Source: Sipunculus nudus (Eukaryota; Annelida; Sipuncula; Golfingiida; Sipunculidae). Taken from it: a DNA stretch of 64,000 bases. This document shows, piece after piece, positions 43,771 to 54,547 of this stretch. How positions within the stretch are numbered: position 1 is the first letter of the stretch; the number at the start of each line of letters is the position of its first letter. Made by a program: the position numbers and the translations under genes. The notes beneath the pieces are model-generated. The model had not been told where the DNA came from. It saw only the letters and a program-made list of their open reading frames with translations, and searched no databases. The stretch covers positions 51,209,370 through 51,273,369 of the forward strand of contig CM049307.1 of NCBI GenBank assembly GCA_026874595.1. Reading direction: 5' to 3'.

Positions 43771-43996
43771 AGCATCTGTGGTCTAATGGTTGAACATAAG
43801 GCTCAAAGGCTAGAGGTCGTGAGTTCGCATCTCAGCCGATGATCAGCTAGCTCTTCATGGAGACACTGTGACGTGGAAATGAAGGGGAGTCGCCTCGGTG
43901 TTATACACCAAGGATCCGCAGATGCTGTGCACAGAGCTTGGCTTACGCCAGGACAATCTGCCCTGTAAAGTGTTTCCACCCTGTCATTAAAAAAAC
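43771..43996 (+). mobile_element. tRNA-derived SINE
   Basis: The A box TGTGGTCTAATGGTTGAAC (43777) and B box GAGTTCGCATCTC (43821-43833) lie at tRNA-like spacing. A body of about 150 bp follows ('tggaaatgaaggggagtcgc', 'cagatgctgtgcacagag') with an A-rich end 'cattaaaaaaacgg'. The head resembles a tRNA closely enough to suggest a fairly young copy. No target duplication was confirmed. Confidence 0.7.
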
Positions 43997-44140
43997 GGAA
44001 TAGAATTCTGTAGATGCAGAGTGTACTTAACCAGCCTTAAAGCGGAGGCGTTTTTTCCACCAAAAAAAGGGTTAGTACTTTAACAAAAATGATTTGACAT
44101 TCAACGTTTAGATAATTTTCAGAATGTTATATATATAAAT

Positions 44141-44379
44141 ATATATGTGTGTGTGTGTGTTCCTATGACGGGTGACGTAAGACCCATTTCTATATTTAAG
44201 TGTGTTTTCTCAGTGGGTCGTGCACATAGGTATAACATATGCTTTACCCACGACCTTATAATGTTAAACTCGTTGAACAAGTGAAATGACAGACTTTCTA
44301 CGCTTACTGTACTATATACTATGATTGTTCCTAACTGTAATTATCTTGCATATACATGTATAATTTACGCTAAAGAAAC

Positions 44380-44446
<67 letters not shown>
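44141..44446. repeat. (TG)n and (CT)n(TA)n microsatellites
   Basis: (TG)n at 44146-44161; (CT)n at 44381-44409 running into (TA)n to 44446. Confidence 0.93.
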
Positions 44447-44452
<6 letters not shown>

Positions 44453-45217
44453 GTAACTTTTCTATATCATTATCGCAATTTCTATATTTTTCAAGTTTTT
44501 TTTTTCTGCAGGATTGTTTTATAGGAAAAAAAACCCTTAACTCAAAAGTTTACCCTGCTAACATTTCTTCCTGTGAAGAGTAAAGTTCATATCCCACATA
44601 ATTGTCTGGATTTCTCTATTCATTAGGTTTTCCAGCTGACTTTTTACGACTCTGTGAATGATTCAGATAATTTGCCAGACGTCTCATTTATAATTTGTAT
44701 GTTTCATGTAAATCAACATCGAACATGTTAATCTTCCATAAAACGGCATAATAGATACATAAGAACATTGAACCAACATATAAGCGTGACTAATATTTAC
44801 AGTCTGTCTTCGATTAGCCCAATGCTTATATGATATTAAAAAACCTTTGTTGATTAGACTACAGGAGATGGGATGGCTAAAACGTTATTCATTAAAGAAA
44901 CGTGAGATAATGGCTTTATAAGAATGAACCACAATTACAGTTAATATTCCGTGCATTAATTATTAAATGTGACACTGAAAATAATGAAAGGAGGCGAGAT
45001 ACATACACAGCCAATGTGTTATTATCAAGTTATCACGAGTTTTCGTGCCAATTTATTGTTTATATTATTGTACAGTGTGTTCATTTCTTTGCTTATGGTT
45101 AGCATCATATTAAATACCACTAATCATGACATCCCCGAATCGGTCTGCTTTCATATGATATTTTTTGTTAGGGACTATTTCCTTTTCATTTTCCCGGTAA
45201 TTATGTGTCTCTTCTAT
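44447..45217. other. No gene recognised
   Basis: AT-rich. A plus-strand frame at 44969-45262 encodes a hydrophobic 97-residue product with two membrane-like stretches but runs into the TRIM. This is expected by chance in T-rich DNA. Confidence 0.45.
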
Positions 45218-45221
45218 GAAT

Positions 45222-45376
45222 TGTTACGAAAACAAATTGCTCAGGGTAAAATTCTGGGCTGATCCGGGATTCGAACCCATAACGGTGGCGTATAAGTTCG
45301 GCGAACCAACCGCTTCGCTAGCAAAGCAAGCTTCACTGTTGAGATATTACGTATGCCTTAATGTCACCCCGTTTCA
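45222..45376 (-). repeat. TRIM 3' LTR with Pol III-like A and B boxes
   Basis: On the minus strand TAGCGAAGCGG (A-box-like) precedes GGGTTCGAATCCCGG (a textbook B box) by about 40 bp, inside a tRNA-like segment. The other LTR keeps the same layout with a weaker B box (GGGTTCGACTGCCGG). Either the LTR captured a tRNA-like sequence or the match reflects an internal promoter. Confidence 0.7.
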
Positions 45377-45475
45377 CACCCCCTCCTAAAAGCGTTCTGC
45401 TATCAGATTATCCCAGGATTATCCCAGGAGTCACACTTTGGTGAGCTTCTTCCCTGGGCCACAAAGTTCACCGTC

Positions 45476-45493
45476 ACGTTGGACGAGCCCCCA
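45476..45493 (-). other. Primer-binding site, tRNA-Pro type
   Basis: TGGGGGCTCGTCC on the minus strand matches the complement of the 3' end of tRNA-Pro, including CCA, for 13 bases; the next five differ from the retroviral consensus. Confidence 0.75.
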
Positions 45494-45496
45494 TTT

Positions 45497-45651
45497 TGTT
45501 ACGAAGACAAATTGCTCGGTGGGAAAGATTGGGCCGATCCGGCAGTCGAACCCATGTCGGTGGCGCACAAGTCCGGCGTACCAACCGCTTCGTTGGCAAA
45601 GCAAACTTCACTATCGAGACAGCTGGTCAGCTTTTATGTCATCCTGTAACA
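45497..45651 (-). repeat. TRIM 5' LTR
   Basis: Has intact TGTTAC and GTAACA edges. It is the reference copy for the relic at 2219-2279, which keeps about 20 bp of one end and 40 bp of the other. Confidence 0.8.
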
Positions 45652-45655
45652 GAAT

Positions 45656-46240
45656 GTATTAGTTGTAGACAATTTTTACATTCACTCGGATGGTATGCGT
45701 CTATCCCCGTTCGTTATTTATGTCTTTGTTTGCGTGTGTTTGTTTACAACATAACTGACGCAATCAAAAACAATATAACATGACATTTTCAAACGTTTCG
45801 GGAATGGGCTGATAAAAAATCGATTGTATTGTAGTGTAGATTCGGCACATGGCACGGAAACGGAACCTCATCAGGGAATACTTGTATTAAAAATGTACAG
45901 TCACTAATGCTCGAATGAACCTGTGAATCCAGGCCGAAAAAGTGAAAGCAAATATACCGTTTTGGAAGCATCTCACAATTTGAACCAACATGGTGAAGGT
46001 TTTGGATTCCTTAGAATGCATATTTCTTGTCTTATAGTGGAATTTAACCTATAGATATGAAGAAGTCTATGTCCATCAAGGCCTCTAGCGGTTCTAGCAC
46101 GAAAATTTTGTTTCTGCACAGCTTTGTGTCCATCTGTGTCCATCTTTGACTGCATGTGTATTTATACCCAAGAAGACATCTTTCCAGTATAACGCCAAAC
46201 ATAGCATTTTCAATTTATTGCAGTGATGATACAATTAAAA

Positions 46241-46281
<41 letters not shown>

Positions 46282-47230
46282 GTCCTTCATATGAGTCAGT
46301 ACAGATAATTAAGTCAATAACATCGTCAGGTGTCCATGTAAATGTTATTTTTGGTCCAGTGACTATACAAATCATTCAATTAGACTGGAAGGTCGCCTTA
46401 ATTACCCGTATCCCGTCGCAGCTCGATGGTTGGAATCGGGGCCCTTGTTACGCCACAGACGGTGTCCAAGAACGACGGTGATACAACAGACAGATGGCTT
46501 CCGTGTAGGTATGTTCTCACCTAAAAGCATCCCAAACGTCGTTTCAACACTGGTGGGAGAACTACAGATGGATTAACTTTCCCCAGGCATCGATCCAGGA
46601 ACAATACGTTTCTTTACATATTTTTCTGAGATTTGAGAGATGTGTTCAGAATATATAAAAGGTTTACCACAATACACTGAAAATACAAATTTTTATTCAA
46701 ATGTACGTTTTTTGAATTCATAATCTTCAATAATAAATAAACAAGTTGAATATTTGCAGTATTTTTTACATTATTTTAGTTTATATTATTGTTTTTTTTT
46801 CACCGAAAGATAAACATGCTTTTTATATCGTGTATTTGACAGTGTAGCTAGAATCTCTGCATGTAGGTTTCTAATAGGTGGGTGGTCATTCAAAAAGTTT
46901 TATTTTATTTACAGATTAGGACAAAATTAACAGATTGAACAGCATAATCTAATACGGTAGATACACATGTTACAAGAGACTTAATAATTCGATATTATAG
47001 CAGTACAGGCAAAGTAATGAAAGAAACATACGATGTTCCATTTATTATTCCGGCTATGCATATAATAAACCTCTCGAATCATAGTAAGCACATTCGGACT
47101 AGCATGGTCATTTATTATTACTGAAAAGAATTTGAAAAAAAATAGACACATATAGAAATGTAAAATAAAAAAAAAATGTTAAAGTCTGCTATTTACCTAC
47201 CTTTTCTGTAGAAGTCATGTGATTTACTCT
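45656..47230. other. No gene recognised; (TA)n near 46246-46280
   Basis: AT-rich with A and T homopolymers. The minus frames at 45789-46155 lack motifs. Confidence 0.5.
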
Positions 47231-47234
47231 GATT

Positions 47235-47580
47235 ATTAACGAACTCCAGGTTATTATTTTTAGGAAAAGTTCTTAAAATGCCTCTGTGACGGGTGTAAGG
47301 GCTTGTTTTACTAGAAGCTGTTAGTAAACACAGAAATGTTGACGAACGGAAAACCATGTTTTTTACGGTGGTTAATTGGTTGCATATAAGGTCACTCTGC
47401 ATACATATTAACGAACTCTAGGTAATTCCTTTCAGGAAAAGTTCTTAAAATGCCTCTGTGACGGGTGTATGGGCTTGTTTTACTAGCTAGAAGCTGATAG
47501 TGAACACAGAAATGTAGACCAAGGGAAAACAATGTGTCTTAAGGTGGTTTATAAGTCGCATATATGGTCACTAGCTGTTA
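47235..47580. repeat. Two-copy tandem duplication, 172-bp period
   Basis: ATTAACGAACTC starts at 47235 and 47407. Both units contain 'ggaaaagttcttaaaatgcc', 'tgtgacgggtgta' and 'gaacac/aaacacagaaatg'. Units differ by small substitutions and a 4-bp insertion. Confidence 0.88.
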
Positions 47581-47898
47581 AATGCCTCCTGAAACACTCT
47601 GCTTCTTCTGAATTGCCGCTAGATGTCCTTGATGATTGTGTTATGATTATTTTGTCGACCCCCCTCATGTTATAAACACTTGATTATATCTTAAATGAAC
47701 ACCCTTTTATAAAAGGTCCAAAATATTACCTTCAGTTTATAAAGTCAGATATCGGAATAGTCTCCTTTAAATAAAAGTCTGTCAGCCTCAGACAAAAATA
47801 TGTTGTATAAAAGTAATATACATTAAATAAATAAACATAAGATGATTATCAGATATCCAGGAAAAATTTCTGTACATCTTTTGCTTTGATGAAACTGG

Positions 47899-47945
<47 letters not shown>

Positions 47946-48918
47946 TACATGCAGATGCAAATGTTAATTAACATGCATGGGGTATGGTTTTAACATGAGG
48001 TCTGTATACAAATATGTCATCGACGTGGAGTGTCCCCGAGTTCGAAAGTGAAAAGAAATCCACACGGACCAGTTAGTGCAATCGTAAATACAATGTAAAT
48101 TATTGGTCCTTGGAATGGCATCCATTCTGATATTACCCAAGGTTTTTCTCACACGACGTCATGTCAACCCAGCTGCACGTCCAATCAACATAATCATGCC
48201 ATTGTCACGTTTCCTCTGCCACTATTATATCAAATATTGAATAACTATTGATTCCATCATCAGTCCTATGCATGGGTCTTGTTTGCCGATAAATTGCGAG
48301 TCCCGCGTCCCTGAAAGAGGAACCCCACATAAACGTTTGTAAGACCCCCAAACGCTCCCCCCTCCTCCCTTGATTGAGGTTAAAAGCCTCCCACCTAGAA
48401 TTCCAATTTTCTTTACGTTGACAATATCATATAGAAAATATATTTTAAATGTATGAGAGTAATTCTTGCTCCATTAACAAACCTTTTTCTCATCATTAAA
48501 ATTTGATTTAAATTAAAATCGTTCGCAAACCATGAACTATATTCTACAGGCAAACATATTTCAATAAATCAACTGACGCATACAACAGCAACACTTTCTT
48601 GACTATGAGATGGGTTTATTGAAAGATTTTAGAAATATATGAAGAAAATATTAACTGGTTGGCACAATCATCTAGAAAAAGCTGTATTACAAATTTTAAC
48701 ATTTTATTCCACTAAAAGGTGAAGAGGACAAGAGGTATTTTGTCCCAACTCCTGTTAAGTGATAGGGACATACCTGAAATCGTTCATCAACTGAAACAAG
48801 ACCCACGCTCGGCACCATCTTCTCTTAACATATCCGTAATGGTTATTCCTGGGCTGCAGACATTACATGAGAACGCAATGGCACTAATGAATTCCCAAAC
48901 AGGTAATCACTGTGGTAA
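47581..48918. other. No gene recognised; (TA)n at 47900-47938
   Basis: Frames at 47964-48152 (-) and 48719-49009 (+) show no motif; the latter runs into the hairpin that follows. Confidence 0.45.
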
Positions 48919-48920
48919 GC

Positions 48921-49001
48921 CCACAGAGGCCATGCCGTGCCATACATTAAAATCTTTAAACAATAAAGATTTTATTGTATGGCATGGCATGGCCTCTGTG
49001 G
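48921..49001. repeat. Inverted repeat with arms of about 36 bp and a 6-10-nt loop
   Basis: CCACAGAGGCCATGCC at 48921 is mirrored by GGCATGGCCTCTGTGG at 48986-49001, and the arms continue inward as 'catacattaaaatcttta' and 'taaagattttattgtatg' with few mismatches. Confidence 0.9.
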
Positions 49002-50324
49002 ACCCCTAGACCAATCCCTTGGTTCCGCTTCGGACAAGTGACAGAAAGAGAGATATTTATGTGTTCCTCCAGCGCCGGTTCTGCGGTCGTGGTATACTAG
49101 ATTTGTATGGCAAAAAGAACCCTTCCCTCCCCCCAAGTGCCTGCTCATTTTCCATATTATGCAGATTGGTCTGGTTTTGACACCTGTTATGACATCATTT
49201 GGGTGTTTGTAAATTGTTTGCTCGAATTTCATGTCATGTGTCTTGTTATACGATATTTGGAACTTTTGGATTTATCAGGTTTCCTCTCAGTGTGAAATTC
49301 GTTTCCATATTTCACGCTATGTTAATGCTTTCATTGAATACCTTCAGGAAATTTGATCGAGCATATTTAACACGTTTGCTTGAATATCAGACCATAATAT
49401 ACTGTTGAGAGTGATAATGTGTTGTATTATTCGTTTATCATTATTATATTAGTGAAAAAAACCTTTAAAAAGACGTGTCAGCAGGTAATACTATTGAGAA
49501 CTAATGCGACCAAGGAGGCTTTTCCTACACCTCAACAGGGTCCGTAATGAAATACTTACTCTCAAACAGGGAAGGAATTGACGTGTCGATGAAACTCTTG
49601 CAATAAATGTACACATAGGGTTTCTTTGAATGTCAAAGCATTAGAACACTGATAGAGATTCTCTGGAGAAAGGAATGGCCAGGGGGATCTTGGCAAAAAT
49701 AGTAAAGCGAAGAGTGAGAATGATACCGCGTTTTACATGTTCCGTGATAAAGCGGGTATCCGGTAATTTATTATGTATTGCATATATTAGGCTTTTATTA
49801 TTCAATACAGTAAAATATAACCTTATCTTATTACACGTTGGGGGTATTTTTACTCAAATAAAGAAATATAACTTACCGTACATGACATTTACAGAGGTCA
49901 GGAGTAAATACCTAAATTATATAGAAATAATATATTGACTTTTTATTGAGTTCAGAAATTTCTATTAACACAATTAATCTGTTTTTAATTGGTGAAATTA
50001 AAAAATACCATTTCCCGATTTAGGGAGAAATGTCAGACGGATCAGTGGCTAGGAAGGAAAAGAATAAATGAAAATAGATGAAAATGTAGCTGTCCTATTT
50101 TTTTCTGAAAAAAAACCATCAGAAGGAAAATGGTTCAAGAAAAAAAGAGGAATATGAAATTAAGGTCATCACCATATTCCTTAATACCTTAATACAGAAT
50201 ATCGCTGTGAAACATAAGTGTGGCGTATTTGATCCAGAATGTAACCTTAACTTTTTTTATTCTGAGAATATATAATAATATAAGAATATAAGAAATAAGA
50301 TTTAATATTCAAATAAATCTTATT
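49002..50324. other. No gene recognised
   Basis: AT-rich; the frames at 49107-49408 and 49675-49938 (+) lack motifs. Confidence 0.45.
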
Positions 50325-50445
50325 GCCTCCGCCAGGAGGATATGCGATCGTGTGTATGTGTGTGTTTGGGTGTTTTTCTACAATATAAATCACTTAATCA
50401 TGTGATCATGAAATTAACAGGGCCTTCTTTTGACTCACAAACAAA
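50325..50445 (+). repeat. Fragment of a CCTCCGCCAGGAGGATATG-type dispersed repeat
   Basis: The hairpin-like start 'cctccgccaggagg' followed by 'tgtgtgtttgggtg' is the opening of a repeat seen in many invertebrate genomes. Only this end is recognisable. Confidence 0.35.
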
Positions 50446-50779
50446 TGCGCCTTATGGGCGTTCCTCTATGGTGTGACCCAGCAGTGGGGAAGATTACACA
50501 CCCATAGCCCGCAGGTATAGAGGTCACTGGGCCGGGTTAAAACCAGGATATAAATTTGGAGGAAGCGTGTGCTACTCTCATTGAGTCCGAAACTAGAATC
50601 TATTCTGCAGATGTGCGAAATAAGTATTGCTACCATAATAATGGAGCAGCCGGTTCCAAAAAAATAAAAAAATCCTCTCTCCAGGATCTCTTTACACAGC
50701 GCATTACCTATGGGCAACTACCTATATCGTAAGCGCTGTTTGTTATGACCTTGTATCCTGAATCCCCTACACCAGAGGG

Positions 50780-50975
50780 GAGCACTGTATTTTGGTCCAA
50801 TCAGATGAGACCCTCAGCTGGAAGCAAAACGGTTTACCAGCCAAGCGAGGAATACACGAAGCCAATGTTGTTTCATTTCATTTTGAGTGACAGCTCATCG
50901 CCCCGGCGACCGTTTGAACAGGCAAAGGCTCAGAGAGAATTGCCCCGCACGTGGTTTCTGGGCGGAGCCTGATGC
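50780..50975 (+). promoter_or_regulatory. Candidate CCAAT-box / GC-box region
   Basis: A less AT-rich island contains GGTCCAATCAGATGAG (50796, a strong CCAAT box) and GGGCGGAGCC (50961, GC-box-like), with 'ccccggcgaccg' between them. No TATA, downstream exon or start codon context was found. The 75-codon frame across it has no motif. A chance cluster cannot be excluded. Confidence 0.2.
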
Positions 50976-52050
50976 CTGTCGGGTGTTTGTTGACTTGCAT
51001 TTTGTTGGCTGATAGTCACATCAGCAGTTTCTTAAACCGACAGACCCATGTGCACAACCTGATGTTTAAATGCATCATAAACGGTCAAAGCAGGCAGCGT
51101 GAAAATCAGCAGCTTTTTTAGAAGCGCAAGATTTATGCTTGCTCGGGAGCGTAAGCCCGTTATGATATGACAAACAAATGTTCTGGAGAGTCAGTGCAAC
51201 AGGATAATCTTTCCCCTTCTCATCTCTAAATCCGAACGTTAAATGTCTCAGACTTGTGACTGGCATGTGTGTAAACAATGTTTCATCTTTCCTTAAAGGT
51301 TTCTATATTCCGACATCTAAAGTACATTAACTTAAAACAATCGCTTGAACCTTTTATAAAATAGGCCCGAAAAAGTTGATCCCACCGCACGCAGTCTGTT
51401 CGTTTTTTTATACGCACGTGTTTGTCATTTGTGGCGGGGGGGGGGGGGGGACAAAATAATCCAAACACATCCAACAAAGAAATCTGCCCGGAAGTCAGAC
51501 GAACAATTTTTTTTTTTTTTTTTTGCAAATGGAGTTTGACAGATAGTGACCATTCAACATCTCGCATGTACGCAACGGACCACCTTAGGTTAAATTTTTG
51601 TTTTGTTGTGGTACGTGTGCAATGTTTACTAACATCTTGTAAATCAACAAGCTCATACATCCATTACATAAGCGTTATACAAATTTTTAACAGGGATTAT
51701 TTATCAATATGAATAGAGTATGCCAAAAATCACATAAATTATATACAGAGAAATGTAGGAGAATAGCTTGCTTTAATCAATTCCAGCCGCTCTTAGACCA
51801 CATGATGTACATTATGTTATGAAAACTCCTTTACAATGTATACATGAATACTTTGGGATAACCTTAAAATGGTTTTATTGTTTTTACATAATGTAACTTT
51901 TTTAATAACCCAATTTAAAAAAAAAATAAATTGTACAATACTTAAAACCTTAGCACTTGAAGATGATATATGTTCACGAAATGCTGGTCATTAAATGTTC
52001 ATAATATAAATGGGAAGTCACGATACAGATTTAATCAAAATATGAAAACA
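50976..52050. other. No gene recognised; poly(G) and poly(T) tracts
   Basis: About 16 G at 51436-51450 and about 17 T at 51509-51524. Frames on both strands at 51283-51712 cross these tracts and are not genes. Confidence 0.5.
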
Positions 52051-52051
52051 G

Positions 52052-52400
52052 CAAAATACCTATATACTCTTAATTAGGCAATATGTGGGAGGTTCAAAAA
52101 CACTTTAAAATGTTATTACTATTGCTTTGTATTTAAACAATATGAAACAACTGTTATTAATCAGCAGTTTATCTTATGCTGACATTTATAGTTAAAAATT
52201 ATTTACAATGAATGTTACAGCCAAAAAAGGCAAAATACCTATATATCCTAAATTAGGCCATATGAAGGAGGTTAAACACATCTGAAAATGTTATTAATAA
52301 TGCTTTTTATTAAAACAGTTAATGTAACAATGGTTATTACTCAGAAATTAATCTTTTACTGACATTCAGGTTAAGATTGATTTAAAATAAGATGAGGCAC
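52052..52400. repeat. Two-copy tandem duplication, 179-bp period
   Basis: CAAAATACCTATATA starts at 52052 and 52231. Both units run through 'aattaggc(a/c)atatg', 'aatgttatta', 'ctgacatt' with scattered differences. Confidence 0.85.
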
Positions 52401-52559
52401 CATGCATAATTAACATCACTTGTAAGATCTTTTCTGAACGTCTAATAATATTTTGACGGAGCTTGAGGTATAATGAAGTTGGACCCACAGTACTCTGTGC
52501 GAGATTCATCAGAGCGGAAAATAATTATATTGTGATATGTTTCTTTGTTCGTGTGGATA

Positions 52560-52860
52560 ACTTTCTCTATCTCTATCATTTTGCCCTCCCTTTTTTCTGT
52601 CTCCAATTCTTTTTTGTTTTTCTTTCCAATTCTTTGCGTTTCCTAAACAATTTTATCTCTTTGTCTCTCTACCTGTTTTTTGCCCCCTCTCTTTTTTTCT
52701 GTCTCTGTATTTCTCTCCAGTTCTTGGTCTCCCGTTAACGTTTTTATTTCTGTGTTTATCACTCATTTTTGTCCTGTCTCCCCCTAACCTTATCTCTACT
52801 TCTGCCTCCTCTATGTCCGTCTGTCTATCTGTCCGTCTCACAATATCTGTCTTCCTCTGG
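52560..52860. repeat. Polypyrimidine-rich tract
   Basis: About 300 bp of the plus strand is overwhelmingly C and T (TCTCT, CCCTCTC, TCTGTC words) with few purines. Overlapping frames on both strands (S/L/F-rich plus, R/D/K-rich minus) follow from this bias. Confidence 0.8.
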
Positions 52861-53645
52861 ATGCGAATACGGTATTTATTCATTAAAGAATAACCCCCGA
52901 TGTGGATTCAACGATATACGGATAGAAACGCGAATGAATACAGACGTAGTGAGATTAGGACGTTGCGTTGGAGCAATAAAGAGGCATTGGATATCTTGAA
53001 TAATGTAAAAAAGGCTTAAGACAACTCACAAGTCATTTTTTTTTTCTTTCTGTTCGAGACCAGGTGTGCTCTCTGTTCGGTAACAAGTTGAGCTATTCAA
53101 GCATACCACATACGAGCTGGCCTTCATAAAACTCTCTGTATTAACACTCATTGAACCTAAGCGCACCTGCCTCAAATTGAAAAACATACATATATAAACA
53201 TACAAAGTAATGTTGTTGTTTGATAAAGTTTTCAGATGCCACGCTGGTTTGCATCTTCATTGAATTGATCGCTTTGTTTTTTTTTTCTTGCAATATTTAT
53301 CATTAACATCTTATAAACTAGAAATGATCAAAGTACTTTAAAAGCATATAAAAGCTCATAATTTAACAAAAAGGTGATTTTCATTTGCGCGAGTTTACCT
53401 ATCTGAGCCTGTTTGCCTCAACGTTGTGAAGCAAAGTACTATTAATAAGGTTACTGCTACTGAACTGTATAGTTCAGTAACTTAATTCTTAATTTCCAAA
53501 AAGGGCCTGTCAGAAAGTTAATGTTTACGCCCCTCACCCAATTGGTTAACAACTGCAGTCATCACAGACATTCTTTCGTGTATAACCGCTACTTGCTATG
53601 GCAAAACCGTTTAGGCATAGGACTAAGAACCGGTATAGGCCAAGA
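52861..53645. other. No gene recognised
   Basis: AT-rich with T runs at 53038-53046 and 53276-53288. Confidence 0.5.
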
Positions 53646-53651
53646 ACCAGG

Positions 53652-53870
53652 CCAATGAGAGCTTGTGCCCTTATGTAATCCAACCAATGAGAGCTTGTGC
53701 CCATGTGAAATCTAACCAATGAGAGCTTGTGCCCAGGTGTAATCCAACCAATGAGAGCTTGTGCCCAGGTATAATCCAACCAATGAGAGCTTGTGCCCAG
53801 GTGTAATCCAACCATTGAGAGCTTGTGCCCAGGTGTAATCCAACCAAGGAGAGCGTGTGTCACGTGTTTA
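53652..53870. repeat. 32-bp minisatellite, about seven units, each with a CCAAT box
   Basis: Unit starts (CCAATGAGAGCTTGTGCCC) fall at 53652, 53684, 53716, 53748, 53780, 53812 and 53844. The last two units have CCATT or CCAAG in place of CCAAT. Since 32 is not a multiple of 3, the minus-strand frame at 53546-53893 reads the repeat in rotating frames and is unlikely to be a gene. Confidence 0.95.
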
Positions 53871-54545
53871 AAATTTTGGCTGCTTTGGTGCACGATACAA
53901 CATTAGTGATCAGGTAAAATTTCTGTACTCTGTGCGAACTCTTGTGTTCCTGCTCAGAGGTCTTTTTCCTGTAGACCGCGAAAGGGACGCAATTCCTAAT
54001 TTTCTGAATTTTGTCTGCTTGAACCGGTATGCTCATGTACAATTCTCCCATACTCTTATCTTGGTCATTCTGTACTTGTTTCATAGACTTGCTTAAAATG
54101 ACGTGTGTACTATAAACGGAATTTAATGAAATAATCGGGAAACATTTCGGTGATGCCCCAATAGAGAATCGATTAGATTTTGCACATGTTACTGATTCAG
54201 GATAGCATCGAGGAATATTCACTGAAAGTGCAATCAATATTGTACCTGGGAATATGGGTCGAATTAATAAATGCAAACACGGTTTTAGGAGAACCTCTAA
54301 ATAGGCCCCCATTACACACACACACACACATTTCGGAGGCTTGTATTGCTTAGAATGCAGATTTCAAATATCAGGTCCACGTGAATGATATACGACTTAT
54401 ATTTTGCTCAGATGTCATCATATGGCAAAGGGGAATGACAGAAAGATGGAAAATAAATTAAACGAAAAGTATAAAGAATGAAATCGATGGTTTTGCAATA
54501 AGAGGGGCATGCATATGTCAACCAACGAAAAAATCTTTCAAAATA
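53871..54545. other. No gene recognised
   Basis: A 155-codon minus frame (53860-54327) stays open but has no motif I recognise, no clear signal peptide, and starts in the minisatellite edge. It is the longest unexplained frame in the window outside LINEs, so it is noted, not called. Confidence 0.35.
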
Positions 54546-54547
54546 TT

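Larger units (their letters stand above)
45222..45651 (-). mobile_element. TRIM: 430-bp LTR retrotransposon in miniature with tRNA-Pro primer site
   Basis: Two direct repeats of 155 bp each (45222-45376 and 45497-45651), roughly 80% alike by eye, bracket a 120-bp interior. They start and end TGTTAC...GTAACA (the second copy's edge has decayed to GTTTCA). The whole is flanked by GAAT on both sides (45218-45221, 45652-45655). On the minus strand, three bases after the 5' LTR comes TGGGGGCTCGTCC, identical to the first 13 bases of the tRNA-Pro primer site used by murine leukaemia-type retroviruses. AGGAGGGGGTG sits just before the 3' LTR as the polypurine tract. The interior codes for nothing. 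It must depend on an autonomous relative. Confidence 0.85.

Noticed and set aside
44969-45262. 97-residue hydrophobic product resembling a membrane protein
   Set aside because: Hydrophobic frames arise by chance in T-rich DNA, and this one reads into the LTR of the TRIM.
45222-45651. Two independent SINEs side by side
   Set aside because: Equal 155-bp length, shared terminal hexamers, one GAAT duplication around the pair, and primer-site and polypurine-tract positions fit one LTR element better.
52463-52999. S/L/F-rich plus frames and R/D/K-rich minus frame
   Set aside because: Direct consequence of a 300-bp pyrimidine tract.
53652-53870. CRISPR-like regular spacing
   Set aside because: Units are contiguous 32-bp repeats without unique spacers, and the DNA is animal-like.
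53546-54327. Minus-strand frames of 115 and 155 codons
   Set aside because: The first is the 32-bp minisatellite read in rotating frames; the second has no recognisable domain and no support as an exon.
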